Assembly: GCF_003473485.1 (NCBI RefSeq)
Contig: NC_053045.1
Coordinates: forward strand, 44,000,494-44,064,493
Direction of reading: 5' to 3'
Source of the DNA: Medicago truncatula
Lineage: Eukaryota > Streptophyta > Magnoliopsida > Fabales > Fabaceae
DNA: 64,000 bases
Below are positions 1-12,350 of the stretch, piece after piece. The position numbers were made by a program, and so were the translations under genes. The notes under the pieces were generated by a model that was given only the letters and a program-made list of their open reading frames with translations, had not been told where the DNA came from and did not search any database. How positions within the stretch are numbered: the stretch's first letter is position 1; each line of letters opens with the position of its first letter.

Positions 1-418
1 AAAAAAATATATTCGTGTGGACGAGTAGAGACATTCTTATAACTGATTTATGACTGATTATAGTACATTACATTTTATGGTCTCTTCAATTATAGTCATT
101 CATTATCTCTTACCATTTATTTTTCTCTCTGAAAATAAACATTTAAGACAAAAACAATAGTTAATGTTCTTCAAACTTTGAACATGACAAGTAAATCAAA
201 ATGATTTTTCCTTTCTTTTGTAAACACAAAAATTAAAAAATACTACACAAAGAGAGCACTATTTATTGTGCAAATAGACCAACATTAAATTAGTTTAAAT
301 GATAAAAAAAAATTGGTAAGCAAGTGGTCATGGTTCAATTCATCAATTTTATTACGGAAAATTCACTTGAAAAGGAAGAAACTACACTCTATGTCCTTCG
401 GATTCTAAGAAAAGATTA
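1..418. other. AT-rich spacer, no gene seen
   Basis: No coding frame, RNA gene or clear repeat is visible here. The last nine bases (410-418, AAAAGATTA) are the left target duplication of the adjoining MITE. Confidence 0.6.
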
Positions 419-754
419 GGCGTAATTGCAGTTTTGGTTCTCCTATTTTCACCATTTTGTAGAAAGGTCCCCTATTTTAAAATTCGACAGTTTTGGTCCC
501 TCCATCATATTTTTGAACTATAAAAATGTGATGCGATAAATTTTAAATGTCGTGGAATATGATCTGAAGATGGAAAAAGATCAACATCAATAAAATTGCA
601 ACAAAATTCCTTTAAAATTTTTATTTAAAACATATCATATCACAATATTTTAGATAAATTTTTTGATAGAGGAACCAAAATTGTCCAATTTTAAAATAGG
701 GGGACCAATTTCGTAAAATAATGAAAAGAGGGGAACCAGAACTGCAATTAAGCC
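419..754. mobile_element. MULE-type MITE, 336 bp, 9-bp target duplication
   Basis: Both ends are long inverted repeats: GGCGTAATTGCAGTTTTGG at the left mirrors the right end, which finishes TGCAATTAAGCC. The inverted arms run for about 65 bases each, with imperfect pairing. The element is flanked by a perfect 9-bp direct repeat, AAAAGATTA, at 410-418 and 755-763. Long terminal inverted repeats with a 9-bp duplication are the signature of Mutator-like elements. It has no coding capacity and would have been moved by a transposase encoded elsewhere. Confidence 0.85.
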
Positions 755-800
755 AAAAGATTAATATTGTTAAACGTTTGTGCAAACTTAGTTATTATTA

Positions 801-890
801 GTCCTTGTGAGCTTAGCTCAGTTGGTTGAGACAATGCATAAAATATGCAAAGTCCGGAATTCAAACGCCAGCCACAACAAAAAAAAAAAA
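801..890 (+). mobile_element. Short tRNA-derived SINE
   Basis: The body starts GTCCTTGTGAGCTTAGCTCA, which contains an A-box-like stretch, carries a degenerate B box (GGAATTCAAACGCC) and ends in a poly(A) run. A target duplication flanks it: ACTTAGTTATTA occurs just before the body and again at 891-902 just after the tail. It belongs with the copy at 10542-10624 and, more distantly, with the one at 38524-38660. The B box is damaged, so it is probably not transcribed by Pol III. Confidence 0.8.
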
Positions 891-906
891 ACTTAGTTAT
901 TAATTA

Positions 907-2468
907 GTACATGGTACCCCAACAAATTCATTGTGCAAATATACACAAGAATAATGAGTTAAAATGATGAATGCGTAATAATCGTTAGGCACAATTTAGT
1001 AATAATGTGTAGGCAATTAAGAGCAACAAAAATTGAGACGTACTCCATATTACATTGTGTGATTGTCTGGCTATATCATCCCCAAATTTAGTGGTCATTA
1101 GAGTACTAGAATGGCATGTCTTTCTTTATTAAGAAACTATACTTATTCTATGTAATTACATTTATTTTGTTGTGTGTGTATGGCAAGTGAATCCGGCATA
1201 CAAAATTTGACCAAACCCTGTTCCTGTTGGTCCTTTGTATATTGTGATTATTGTCAACATTAATTCCACATTTAATTTGCTTGGTAGTAAGGAGCCAGCC
1301 TTGTTTCTTTGTAGGATTCAATGGCTTCTATTTTTCATCAACCAGCCACCTAGTAGAAAACAAAATGTCTAAAAGACAAAAATATCCTCACATTAGTGTA
1401 AAACCCAACAGAAAACACGACAGCCGTCAGCCGCCTACTTGGAAATCTCCGTCAAACCACGAAGACTTGTAGGCCCCACTCCCATGTTTCTTGGCCCACT
1501 TTCCACCGTCAATGAAGTCATCCCACACGTTTTTGCCCCAACATAGATTTATCATAAAAAAAAAATAAAAAACATATGTATCCAATATATTGAAAATTTA
1601 AATATTTACATTTTTTTAATAAATACTAATGGTTTTTTATTTTAAAACTTTAAACGAGTGCCCAAAAAAAATTAAAGTAACCATTAACCAACATAGAGAT
1701 CCTCTTTGTTGTGATCTAATGCAGCGACAGTCCACGATACGCACACGTCTACATACACAGAACGTGTTCCAGAAGTAACCGACATTGCCGACCAAGCTCC
1801 ACGTCATCATCAACTTGCACATTCATCTTCTCCTATACTGCCACGTGTTCCATTGTAACGGCTAGTTTTTTGATTCTCTCTCCACTCCCAATTTTAACCG
1901 CCATTTTGGAGTATGATTTTTGTTTGGAAGGTTCCCGTAATTTCCTCATTCTTCACGCGGTTTTGTTTGCTGTCTCCACTTTCTACAACTTTTTTCATTC
2001 AATTAAAATTTTAATTCTCAATACTAACCATAGCTGAACATGTATTTTCTAATACTCATTTAATAACGTATTCAATTTTCATAAAGTCCGAAAAATTCAT
2101 AATCAATTTTTTCCTGAGTCATATAATAGGAATTTAATGTTTTTTACGATACATTTTCATGATAATTCTATTCATGCGTTGAAGCACCAAATACTCTCTC
2201 AATCGTGATTCAAACCTTAATTTAATACGTTGCTTTTAATCTATTAAAAAAGTATTTTTTAATTCTTGTAAAAAATTTCATCAACATTATGTTATCCTTA
2301 AAAAGGGCAACGAAAAATGTTACAAGAATTAAAACATATAATTTTTTTAGAGATTAGATGAAATTCTGAATATTTATAAGGTCCATTTACTTGATTAACT
2401 CAATTCAATATTATAATTTTACCTTGTAAATAAATAAAAATATATTAATAATCAATTAAGTAAAAAAA
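907..2468. other. Spacer without a recognised gene
   Basis: Short open frames occur around 1251-1472 and 1637-1822, but they lack domain-like composition and splice partners. Nothing supports a gene. The sequence is AT-rich with a more mixed stretch at about 1430-1990, which could include distal promoter sequence for the F-box gene. Confidence 0.5.
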
Positions 2469-2707
2469 GCTAAATACATATTTTGGTCCTTTAAGATTGG
2501 TAAAAATACCGGGTTAATTTTTTTAAGTTTCAAATATGTTTTTAAGTTTTGTTAGTCTCAAATAAGCTCTTTTGAGTTTTTAAGTTTCAAACAGGTCCTT
2601 AAACGAGTAATAGAGAATTAAATTAACAATTTAAAAAAACCTAAATTTTTTGAAGCGCTAACTAGTAATTTTTTTCAAACTTTTAAGACCGTAAAAAGTA
2701 TTTAGCC
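2469..2707. mobile_element. Candidate small MITE with imperfect inverted ends
   Basis: The left end (GCTAAATACATATTTTGGTCC) and the right end, read on the other strand (GGCTAAATACTTTTTACGGTC), form an imperfect inverted repeat. TAAAAA flanks both sides, which would fit a partly decayed target duplication. The interior is diverged and non-coding. Confidence 0.4.
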
Positions 2708-2776
2708 TAAAAACAATTATGAATATATATTATATATTATTATTTTAATCCTTGTAGGTTTTTTTTAAAAAGTTTT

Positions 2777-2990
2777 ATTGATTTTGAAGTGGAGGGATTT
2801 TAATCCTTAAACTTTTCAATTTAAAATTTCATTGATTTTAATGTGGAGGGATTTTAGTCCTTAAACTTTTCAATTTAAAATTTCATTGATTTTAAAGTGG
2901 AGGGACTTTTTTTCTTAAACTTTTGAAATGAAAATTTCATTGATTTTAAAGTAGAGGGAGTTAAAAACTTAAAAAATTTTAATCAAAATT
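2777..2990. repeat. Tandem 54-bp minisatellite, about four units
   Basis: The phrase ATTGATTTT begins units at 2777, 2831, 2885 and 2939, an exact 54-base period each time. Each unit contains GTGGAGGGA or a close variant and an AAACTTTT stretch. The last unit is the most diverged. The array ends about 30 bases before the TATA box at 3021 and so lies directly in the proximal promoter of the F-box gene. Confidence 0.9.
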
Positions 2991-3020
2991 CAAAACTTAA
3001 TTGAGTGGGTTTTCCATTTC

Positions 3021-3028
3021 TATATAAA
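3021..3028 (+). promoter_or_regulatory. TATA box of the F-box gene
   Basis: TATATAAA lies 234 bases before the ATG at 3262. That predicts a transcript start near 3050-3060 and a 5' leader of roughly 200 bases containing several CT-rich tracts, a common plant arrangement. Confidence 0.6.
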
Positions 3029-3261
3029 TGACCTTAGATTCCCCCAATTCGAGCCTCAATCAAATATCGAGTCTTACTTTAAATCCTCTCATTTAACTAA
3101 CGCCTTCACAAATAGTAACCATTCTCATTCTCCGATCTCCTTCATCTCTGTTTTTCTGTCTCCAATTTTCCCATCATAATCTCTGTTTAATCTTTTCATT
3201 ATTTTCATAATCTCTGTTTATTAAGTAAGTTAATTAAACTATAAAGTTTTTAATTGCGTCA

Positions 3262-4006
3262 ATGATGTTGAGAAGAACGGTTTCAGATATGACGCTAGGG
3301 TTTGATACTTATAGTTATGGTCGTGCTCTTGGAAGAAAAAGGGTTGTTGTTTCAAACAACGATGAAGCTTTTGAATCCAATCCTGTAACGGTTCCATTGA
3401 AGAGAATGTGCAGTGGAAGATTCGATACCATTTCTGAAAAATCTCGCCTTGAAGCCCTTCCTCAAGATCTCCTTGTAAGTTTTGCAATCAATTTCACCGT
3501 TTAATTCACCATTTTTCATTTCAGATTCTCTATTTAATTTTGCTGAATTTTTTATTTTATTTTTTTAATTTTTTTGCAGGTTAGGGTTTTATGTGGTGTG
3601 GATCATGATGATTTGGAACAGCTTTTTAATGTATCTACAACGATTAAAGAAGCAGTAAGTGTTATTCTATATAAATCAATTTAAAAAAAAATCATTTTTG
3701 ATTCAATTTGTGTTTTTTTTTCCCTTTCCATTTTTGATTTTTTTTTTTTTTCAATTGATTTGATTGTGCTAGTTTTTGTAACTATTTTTGGGGGTTTTGA
3801 TTTTGCAGGGTGAAATTGCTAAGCAGATGCATTTTGAGTTCAGTACTCCAAAGAAAAGCAGTGTTGCTGTTAGATCACCATTTGATATTGAAAATGGGTT
3901 TGATGATGAAATTGAAGCTCCAAATGCACCTTTGATGTCGAAGAAATCGAAGCCAAGGTTGAGTGCTAACAAACTTGCTGGTATTTCTGTTTCATTGTTT
4001 GCTTAA
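3262..4006 (+). CDS. FBS-type (F-box stress-induced) small F-box protein, 3 exons, 161 aa
   Basis: Exons are 3262-3474, 3580-3654 and 3809-4006, separated by GT-AG introns that both fall between codons (GTAAGT donors, TTTTGCAG-type acceptors). The spliced protein has 161 residues. Residues 63-96, spanning the exon 1-2 junction, read LEALPQDLLVRVLCGVDHDD and then a conserved continuation ending TIKEA. This is the unusual short, central F-box of the plant FBS1-4 family (Arabidopsis At1g61340 type). An FSTP motif follows at the start of exon 3. Known FBS proteins bind SKP1-type adaptors of SCF ubiquitin ligases and interact with 14-3-3 proteins; FBS1 is induced by wounding, salt and hormones. 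The N-terminal MLRRTVSDM and the basic C-terminal tail also look typical. The start is the first ATG in frame after the TATA box. Which FBS paralogue it is cannot be told from sequence alone. Confidence 0.85.
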
Positions 4007-4305
4007 TTTGAGCAAAAAATCAAGGAGGAATAGTTGGTGTTGTTTCTCTTGTTGAGTAAATAGATTGCTCCTGTTGTTCTTGTATATTGAACTATACATT
4101 AGAAGGGCTTTTTAGAGGGATCAAGATCTTCAAATCATTCATTGAAGATTGATTTTGCTTGGTTGTAATCTTTTCTGTACATCTATAGGCAGATAGAATG
4201 GGACAGAGAGTCTAGTGATTTTGTTTGGAGGGATAACATAGGCCCTTCTAGTCTGATAAATTTGAGTATGTACAGATAGAAATTGCATACTCTTTATGCT
4301 TCTAC

Positions 4306-4311
4306 AATAAA
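4306..4311 (+). terminator. Polyadenylation signal of the F-box gene
   Basis: AATAAA lies 300 bases after the stop codon in a T-rich context, a plausible plant poly(A) signal. It gives a 3' UTR of about 320 bases. Confidence 0.5.
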
Positions 4312-6614
4312 AATGATGATTAATGTTTCACCTTTTATGATTAAATTTGTTCCTTGATGTTATTATTGTTATGTTTTCTTTCATTTCAAATCTTTGTATT
4401 AGATTCATTTTCCTTGGTGGTGGTGGTCCTTGAAATATACACAGAATGTTCATAACTCTGGTGAATTTTTCTATTTTTGATTGTAAAATTGTCATTGGTA
4501 GCGAGTGACTTCTTTCAAAAAAAAAAAAAACGCTAGTGCCTAATAGTGCCCAACTGTAAAGTGGAAATAAACAATCTGATACATCATCATCAATCATGGT
4601 CCACAGAAATTCGAGGGAAACTTAGATTGTGATACTTGTACTTGACTTAGTTTGAATGAACATCTTTATCTTTAGACTTGAAGACTGTAAAGCTATCATT
4701 TTCTTTCTTTTAGTTTAGTACTAGAGGTTAATATAAATCTATATACTAGTATCATTCTTTAGCCATATGTGCGGGCCTTTGGAAAACTCAAATTCATGTG
4801 TACTTATGAGTCTAAGTGTCTAACAATCATTGGTTCCATCTATGTCTTAAGAATTTTTGACAACCATGAAACCATAAAAGACTCAAAAACCCCTTAGTTT
4901 TTAGATATTTGATATGAAGGTGATTTTCAGTCTTTCAGACAACATTATTTTCAATGCCTAAACTGAGTTGAAACCAGCTCTTATATAGGCTCAAAACTTT
5001 GCTTCTCTCCAATGAAACTAGCTTGAAATTGGTACTGCTACAATTTAATAGGATATTGATAATATATCATCTAATTAACATAAGAACATCAATAATGCTG
5101 TTGCTTTACAAAGTACAAACACTATTGTGCGTGTACTAATAATCATTGTTTCCAACTAATGAAACCCCTTTTCAAAATTATAGTGCATATTCACAAATAA
5201 TAATACTTCTTGATCATGAGTAATTACCTGATTTATGATTATTTATTAGAAAATATGAATCTTCACCCTGTTTTAATTCCTTCCTTTTACATGTCAACCT
5301 ATAGCTATTCTATATGGACAACTAGTTTCTATTAATTAGGGAATACGCTGACACCGCCCAAGGAAACCATATGATGTAGGACTTCAACAAAAGAATAATG
5401 GAACAAATGAAATAAATTTAGCTAACTAAATGCTTACCTAAATTTTTGGTAATATATAATAATATTACTTGCCAGTTGCCATGTGTCATTTATCCCAAGT
5501 ATATCTATCTAGATGTACAAACTTAATCAATCACTTAACTTCCAAAGGGAGTAGACAACTAGACATCAAATCTAGATTCAAAGAAAAATGGATTTGGAAT
5601 ATAGCTAGTAGTAGTTAATTTATTTAGAATATTCACATTCTCTTTAAGAGTGGTACTTCCTGCCCTGTGTAGCTAAAAAGATCGCTGTTATCCGACATAC
5701 AACATGATCACTATCACAAAAGAACATAATAAGAATAACACACAAAAGAACTTCATAATAAAAGGAAAAAACATATATAAAAAAACAGGCATTAAGCTAA
5801 TGCTTTTTACTACTAATTTTTAACAGGGTGAAGCTCGTCATATTATAATGTTCCATCTAAGGCCGGTCTAAGAGTAAGACTATTAAGACCTTTGCTTTAG
5901 ACCTCCAACAAAAAATCATTTTTCATTAGATTTTATAAACAAAACAGCCTCATATACAAACAGATTAAAATTTGTTTTAAACCTTGCATACAGATTAAGC
6001 CTCATTTGATTCCTCTTTCTTTTAATTTTTCCTTTCTACCATTTCCACATTCTTTTTGTGGAGTTCTCAAAGAAGATAAGAATGTGCCAATCGCTTTCTC
6101 ATCATTGTTTTCATCTTCTCCTAAGTTTTAATGAATGACTCTCCATAACTTATTTGATGATTTAATCCCACCAATAAATAATCTTTTAAATCATGGTCCA
6201 ACCTGCACTTCTTGAACATTAGTATAGGTTTTACAAGCAAAAATTGTTTAATTTTTGTCTTCCTTACAAGCTTTCTTGGTATCCATCTTTAAGCGTGGAA
6301 TTCAATCCACTTTTTATTTCAACAAAAACAAACCAAACAAAGGGGAACTTGGGTTGGGAAGCACATATGTAATGAGTCTCTCATGCTCCAAACAAAATAA
6401 AAATACGCATAACAATAAAATAAATTTAAGTGTTTGGCATAATTCATACAAAGTCTTGACCACACATTTTATGACAATTTAAATCAAGTAAAACAAAGCA
6501 AATGGGCATCATGCCATGCACCCAAATCTCATTATATATTCTTAAAACTAATTTTCAACTCTTGAAAGTTGGGTTTAAAGTGTCCCTTAAAGGTTCATAT
6601 ATATCATTGGGGCA
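4312..6614. other. Spacer between the F-box and RING genes, nothing recognised
   Basis: No coding frame with domain character is visible. Around 5858-5910 there is an isolated GGCCGGTCTAAGAG-like phrase reminiscent of plant hAT element ends, but no partner or target duplication was found. The last few hundred bases before 6615 are probably the 3' UTR of the minus-strand RING gene. Confidence 0.5.
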
Positions 6615-9600
6615 CTATGTTGAGTTGCTACTATCATCATCACTATTATCCTCTTCAACAACAAGTTCATCAGCAACATCATTATCATCATCGACAACAG
6701 GTTCTTCATTATACAAACGCGGATTAGCAGGTAGAGCCAATATATAGCTTCGAGCAACAAAATCTTCTTCAACAAAATATTCTTCTTCTTCTTCTTCTTC
6801 TTCTTCCTCCTCACAATCAACAACTTCCAACTGGGGAAACTCTTCTTTAAGCAAAGTCAATTCCTATGCCATGCCGAACATAACCTTATTGATTAGATTT
6901 TCATTAAGATAAAATATTTTGTTTATGTAAAATGAAATATATGTGTATATCTTACCTCTTTCTCAAACTTGTCAATATCCGGACAGAGCAAAGCAATCAA
7001 TGCATCATAATTTGGATCATCTCTCAGTGAGAGTTGGTCAGGACAATGTGTGCGACAAACAGGACATTCATTTTTTCTGCAATTGATGACAAGAAAATAT
7101 ATTACAACTAAATAATCAACACAGTTCAAACTAAAAATATGTAAAATATTGATAAGTAAATATGGTGGAAGTTCAAGGAAAAACCCAAAGCGCATGCACT
7201 TGTTTATGCACTCTTCGCAGAAACGATGCAGACATTCTCTTATAGTTTTTGTTTTCCGAATGATTCCTACACATATAATGAAATCAACCACCACCTTTTA
7301 GTATAGCATCCAATCATTATTATTACGAAAGATTTATACAAACTACTTAAGATGTTAGTGTATCTGACATATATATATTCTACAATGCAATAAATATTTC
7401 ATATGTGCATTTGAACATTTATATAGAATAAGTACCCTATTGTATCTTTACTTCGAACTAATTATTTTTTTAGAAAGACTTTCTTTCTCAAAGATAAATA
7501 TCATGAAGCTAACTTAAAACAAAAGTTGTGAATGAGATACACAACTTCCATTAAAGACAAGTGCATTAATCTTTATGCAAAGTTATGTCCAACATTATTT
7601 CATATGTATAATGTAAATATTGCCGTAGATTTTCTCATCAACTAATATTAAATTGGTTTGTTCAACATTTTGACCATTTCATTTGATCAACTATTGTTAC
7701 ATTTTCTCATTAGAACAAAATTTTCATAAAATTACCCATATTTGCAGTAATAAATAAGGAAATCTAGCATTAATAATAAATTACATACCAAAGCAAATAG
7801 GGCACTCAATCTCATACATGCTTGACAAATCTATGCTCGCATACCTGAAAATAAACCAATAGGGGAATCCACAAACGTTAGAATGTTGGATCCGTTACAT
7901 TATAAAAAATTTAGAATTGTTTCAAAACATTATATATGATCATATATATTTGATTTATATATTCTTTTTTTATTTGTTGAAATGAAAATAAAAATAAATT
8001 GGAAGTAACCATGCCTTAATATTTTAGAGAGGTGGGTCACTTAATTGCTGAATTCCCACCCTTTTACATTTGTTTTTGAAAAGACAAAGAGATTACTAGA
8101 TATTAGCCAAGGACAAAACATACTCAGTCCATATACAAAGCATACACAAGAAAATAAAAGTACCTTTGAATTTAGAAAAGAGTTACACTCTTAAGAGGTA
8201 TTTCATAGGATCTACACATCACTCGTAGAGTTATAGTCTAGACACTAAGATAGAATTAACTCTTAAAACATATTGTGACCATTTTAATATATTTAATTCA
8301 CTAAAATAAAGTCATCATCCTAGAATGAAAATGGAGATGCTAAAAATTGCATTTTCAAAGGATTTCTTGAATCATAATAATGTGTGTGTGAGACATGTAT
8401 TTGTGTCAAGTGTGAGTTATAAGTTTCACATTGTAGAGAAAAGTAAATATTGAGCATCATATAAGTGAGAAAAAACATAAACCTAATTTCTTAATATTTT
8501 GACTTAAGATGTGGTGTCCAACCGACTAGTGTGGGTTGTCTTAACCCCATATAATAATCCCAATGCTTCTCTCATTAACCAACAATGTTATGAAAGTCGA
8601 TGGTTACTTAAGAGACTTAGTCCTGATCTCAAAAGTCTCTCCGACAATGATGGTCAGGAAGTGTGCCCTCACCAAAAACAATGCTCCTGTTGATGAAATG
8701 TTGGTTGTTGAGGTATTGTTATAGATTTGATTCAAACTTGTAAATAGTTGTGCTACTTAACATTTGGAGTCGCCATCAACTTAATTCAATTCAAGAAATA
8801 AGAACTTCCTTCGCATGCCATCTAAGCACAATAATTTATTTTATTTTTGAATGGAATCTAAGAACAATAATTTGATTAACAATTAATCAAATATATATTT
8901 TATTGTAATAAATTGCAGAGCTAAAAGTGAGTATCTATGGTATACATATATGATTAGGTTTAATTAGGGTCGATTCATAGGTAAGGCCTTCAGGACATTG
9001 CCTTAGGCCTCTAAAATATACTACAAATTTTACTTGATAAACAAATCCCATACTTGACTATTTGTAAGATTAGAATTAATAAAAATTATTCAGATTTAAC
9101 ATTGTCTCAACAAAGATCAAATTAATTGATTTTATTATCAACCGGAAAAGAAATATCAAACAAAATTGATTACATTAGTTTAATAAATGATTTTGTATTA
9201 TAAGTGCAAGTAAAAAATTAAACCAAAACTTAGTAATTTTACTAAAATACTGATCATTCATTTTTCAAAGAAATGACTAATCTGTATTAACAAACAAACC
9301 TTAAAGGACTAAATTGACTCATCTTAAAGTTATGAGATCAAATTGAACTTAAAAAATGTGTTAAGGACCAAATGATATTTAATCCAAGATAAAATCAAAC
9401 TAAAGACCTATATAAGAATATATCTAGAAAGATTTGCAAATAATTCATATAAAATACATGTTGATGCCTTGGACCTTGCTATGAAGTAATTATAATCTAA
9501 TTAAGCAAAAGACCACGCAGAAAAAAAGAAAATTAAGCATACAAAGATACACATACATCCTTATATCTTAAGTATGGCAATGTATTTGATCCAAATTTAG

Positions 9601-10104
9601 GCCAAATATATGTATTTTTTTGCTTATATTTATAATGAGATGGAGTAATTAAAATCCACATAAAAATTTAAAGGGGGGAAATAAATGATAGAAGAATAAA
9701 ACAATAAAAATATATAGCATATGAGAAAATATACGAGGAATCGGTTTACATACTCTTCTTTTTCAGTTTTATCTTGTTCTTCAGCTTCATCGTCTGCTTC
9801 CTCTTCTTTCTCTTCTCCATCATCATCACCATCGTCGCCATCATCATCCTTTTCACCATTTTCTTCTACTTCTTCATTATTAGAAGAATGCATTTGATCC
9901 GATCCTAATGCAAACAAATTAACAAGATAATAAATATATATAAGAAAATACAAGAAGCAGCCACATTATTGAGATAAGATTAAGAAAGAAGAAAAAACAC
10001 TTACCAACTTCATATTTGGGTTGCTCCTGCAAGTTGTTTATCTCTTTCTTGGTCTCCTCATTCTCTTTGAGAGACTCTTCATGAGAGGACATATTTCCTG
10101 ACAT
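6615..10104 (-). CDS. RING1-like C3HC4 RING-finger protein, 6 exons, 252 aa
   Basis: Read on the minus strand, exons are 10104-10005, 9904-9754, 7844-7789, 7266-7185, 7076-6956 and 6863-6615. Each junction has GT-AG ends, and the frame closes exactly (759 nt with the stop). Residues about 43-84 form an Asp/Glu-rich tract. The RING is C98-x2-C101-x12-C114-x-H116-x2-C119-x2-C122-x11-C134-x2-C137, assembled from exons 3 to 5. Phrases such as ECLHRFCEECI and SLRDDPNYDALIALL match plant RING1A/B of Polycomb repressive complex 1, which ubiquitinates histone H2A. Residues about 188-198 are a run of 11 Glu. The protein stops soon after, so the C-terminal RAWUL domain of canonical RING1 (about 500 residues) is missing. 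Intron 2 is long (1.9 kb). The Met at 10104 is the first ATG after the TATA box. It may be a genuine short RING1 paralogue or an E3 ligase with another role. Confidence 0.8.
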
Positions 10105-10159
10105 TGTGATCAACTGGATAGATTTAGTTCTTCCTTAGTTGCTTTTGTACTTCCTTGTG

Positions 10160-10167
10160 TATATATA
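10160..10167 (-). promoter_or_regulatory. TATA box of the RING gene
   Basis: TATATATA on the minus strand lies 56 bases upstream of the ATG at 10104. A transcript start near 10130 leaves a short 5' leader, and this placement supports the chosen start. Confidence 0.6.
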
Positions 10168-10541
10168 GGCAAATGCTAATGATATAAGTTTACAGACAAT
10201 TTTGTAATTTAAAAGGTATATGCTCTTCAAACGTGCTATATTTATTGATATTTATTCTTCTTTTTTTGTTTATAATTTTTTCCCATTGGCAGTACCCAAT
10301 TGAATTAATGGAAATATTTATTAACTTATAAAAATAATATTATACCAAAAAATACATTTGACCAACTTAATGATATATAACTTTTTATATATTATTACTA
10401 TTAAATTTCAAATATTTAATATAACAAATTAGGAAAATAATTTTCACAATTTAATACTCCGTCTAATTCCAATTCTATATAAAAAATTTAACTTATTTTG
10501 ATTGTAAGTTTTTTAAGTAGTACCAAACTGAAGTAATGAAA

Positions 10542-10624
10542 GTCCTTGTGAGTTTAGGTCAGTTGGTAAGGACAATGCATAATATATGTAAGGTTCGGGG
10601 TTCGAACGCCGGGCACCACAAAAA
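10542..10624 (+). mobile_element. Short tRNA-derived SINE with 17-bp target duplication
   Basis: The 83-bp body begins GTCCTTGTGAGTTTAGGTCA and carries an intact B box, GGTTCGAACGCC. It ends in a short A-rich tail. AAACTGAAGTAATGAAA flanks it exactly at 10525-10541 and 10625-10641, a perfect 17-bp target site duplication made by LINE-type integration. It is close in sequence to the copy at 801-890. Confidence 0.9.
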
Positions 10625-10641
10625 AAACTGAAGTAATGAAA

Positions 10642-11569
10642 ATATTAACCATTAATTATTATAGAAAAACAGATGACATGTTATATTGATAGAAATATTA
10701 AATGTAAAGTTTTAAATATAAAAACCATTGAATAATAGAAATAAATATTAAATAATACCAAAAAAATAAATAATAAATTCCAGTCAAAAAATGTGAACAA
10801 CATATGCTTTTAAATATTAAAAATTAGTCCTTTAAAAAATAAAAAAATTATACTTACCAAAAATAAAAAAATTAGTTCTTTTAGGTAAATGGTGTAAATA
10901 GTGTTGACTATAAAATATAAATACATGTATATAGTATATATTTAGATATTTTTCTTGCTTTTTTTTGTTGCATAAGATTCATTTATAATCAAAGTTCTCT
11001 AAAAATATATTTTCAATTGAATTAATCAAAGAAAATTAAAAAGAAATATATCTATATAGTACTAACTATCAAGTAAAAATAATAATTTTAGTGCCCCTAG
11101 AAAAATGGTAACCTGGACTGCCGCCCCTCCCGCCCACCCTTTGGGCCACCCTAGGAAATACCTCCCGTGAGATATAGCATCCCTCTTTTTATATGGAACC
11201 CGTAATCAAATGAGATGCTTATTTGAGAGCCCTACAAATTGCCCAAACCTATGGTGTACCACCAACGTCCACATGCTAGGATGATTCAGATTATATATGC
11301 CAAAAACCTCAGACAAATTTTAATTATATAATTTTAACTGGGCTTTCACCCTACAAAGTATGAGTTTTAACAAATGTAATTTAATTTCAACGACATACAA
11401 TAAATATAACCAACTCAAGTACATCAAACGACTTAATCCAGAACGTAAAATACATAATAAAACAAAACATAACAGATGATAGATCAGTTAACCTAACTTA
11501 TTCATCTGGTTCCTCCATCGGAGCCTTGATTTATTCATAGTTCATGGGCCTTTCGTTATAGTTCTTGGT
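10642..11569. other. AT-rich spacer with a GC-richer block
   Basis: No gene is seen. An unusual stretch at about 11090-11170 is rich in CCGCCCC- and CCACCC-type runs and stands out from its AT-rich surroundings. It looks like debris of an unrecognised repeat rather than a gene. Confidence 0.4.
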
Positions 11570-11857
11570 CTAGATCAAACTTTTTTGAATATATTCGAAT
11601 GACTTGACCAATAAAGTGTCCAACTCAATCATACCTTTAGTATTGTATGGACCAAATATCGAAAACATGGTTCTCGCATCGTCGTCGTTCTTGAGTTTCA
11701 TATGACTGAGCTGCACTCTTCCGACCGAGTTGATCGATGGACGTTGATACTCAACACTTTCCATCCTCCCTGTGTTTTTATGGTTGAGTGGACAGTTGAT
11801 TTGATTCAGTTGATCCTTCAATACGAAGAGAGTGACATCATTTCGAACCCTAAACAT
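11570..11857 (-). pseudogene. Transposon-associated ORF remnant
   Basis: An open frame of about 90 residues contains phrases such as VTLFVLKDQLNQIN, DDDARTMFSIFG and IELDTLLVKSFEYI. These recall a recurrent hypothetical protein found next to transposon genes in legume genomes, where a nearly identical arrangement of conserved blocks occurs. No ATG with a clear promoter is present, and the frame ends without a recognisable domain end. It is most likely a fragment. The family assignment rests on memory and is weak. Confidence 0.35.
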
Positions 11858-11970
11858 ATATGAGTTTTTCCCCGTTGTTGTAAACTGTTGTTAGTTTGGT
11901 GTTCAAATCAACGACTGAAGTGTAATGGTGTTTTGGTGTGGTTTACAGTAATCAAACACACTATTTTATA

Positions 11971-12117
11971 CACCCTCCGGTCACTATTATAAGCAAAATT
12001 TTGCATTTTAGATTCATTCAATTTATGATGTATATGGTCTTTATTATAGACTACATACATCATTTAATGAATGAATTTAAAATGCAAAGTTTTACTTATA
12101 ATAGTGACTGGAAGATG
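11971..12117. mobile_element. Stowaway-type MITE, 147 bp
   Basis: The ends are CACCCTCCGGTCACTATTAT and, inverted, a matching CATCTTCCAGTCACTATTAT. TA dinucleotides flank it at 11969-11970 and 12118-12119. Size, TA target and CTCC-type termini fit Tc1/mariner-derived Stowaway MITEs. It has the same length as the Stowaway at 38891-39037. Confidence 0.8.
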
Positions 12118-12350
12118 TATATGTTTTTGTGCATCGGCGACCATAGAATTTTTCAGTGCAATGTGGACAAAAAAAACTTGTATTAAATAGGTTCAATATT
12201 TATATTCCAAAGATTTGGCACCATTAGATTTGGGATTTGATGGAATTTACAAAGTAAAGAGGTGGAGGAGAAATTAGTAATGTGCAAGCATCGTGATGTT
12301 GTCGTGATAAATTTTTTCGCTGAAAGCAGCAATTCCCTTGATTATCTTAC

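Noticed and set aside
6502..6860. Plus-strand and third-frame ORFs over the last RING exon
   Set aside because: They are shadows of the acidic minus-strand exon; the minus frame alone joins in phase to the RING exons.
10590..10612. tRNA-like B box GGTTCGAACGCC (also at 38600 and weakly at 870)
   Set aside because: No acceptor stem or cloverleaf fits, and poly(A) tails with target duplications show that these are SINEs, not tRNA genes.
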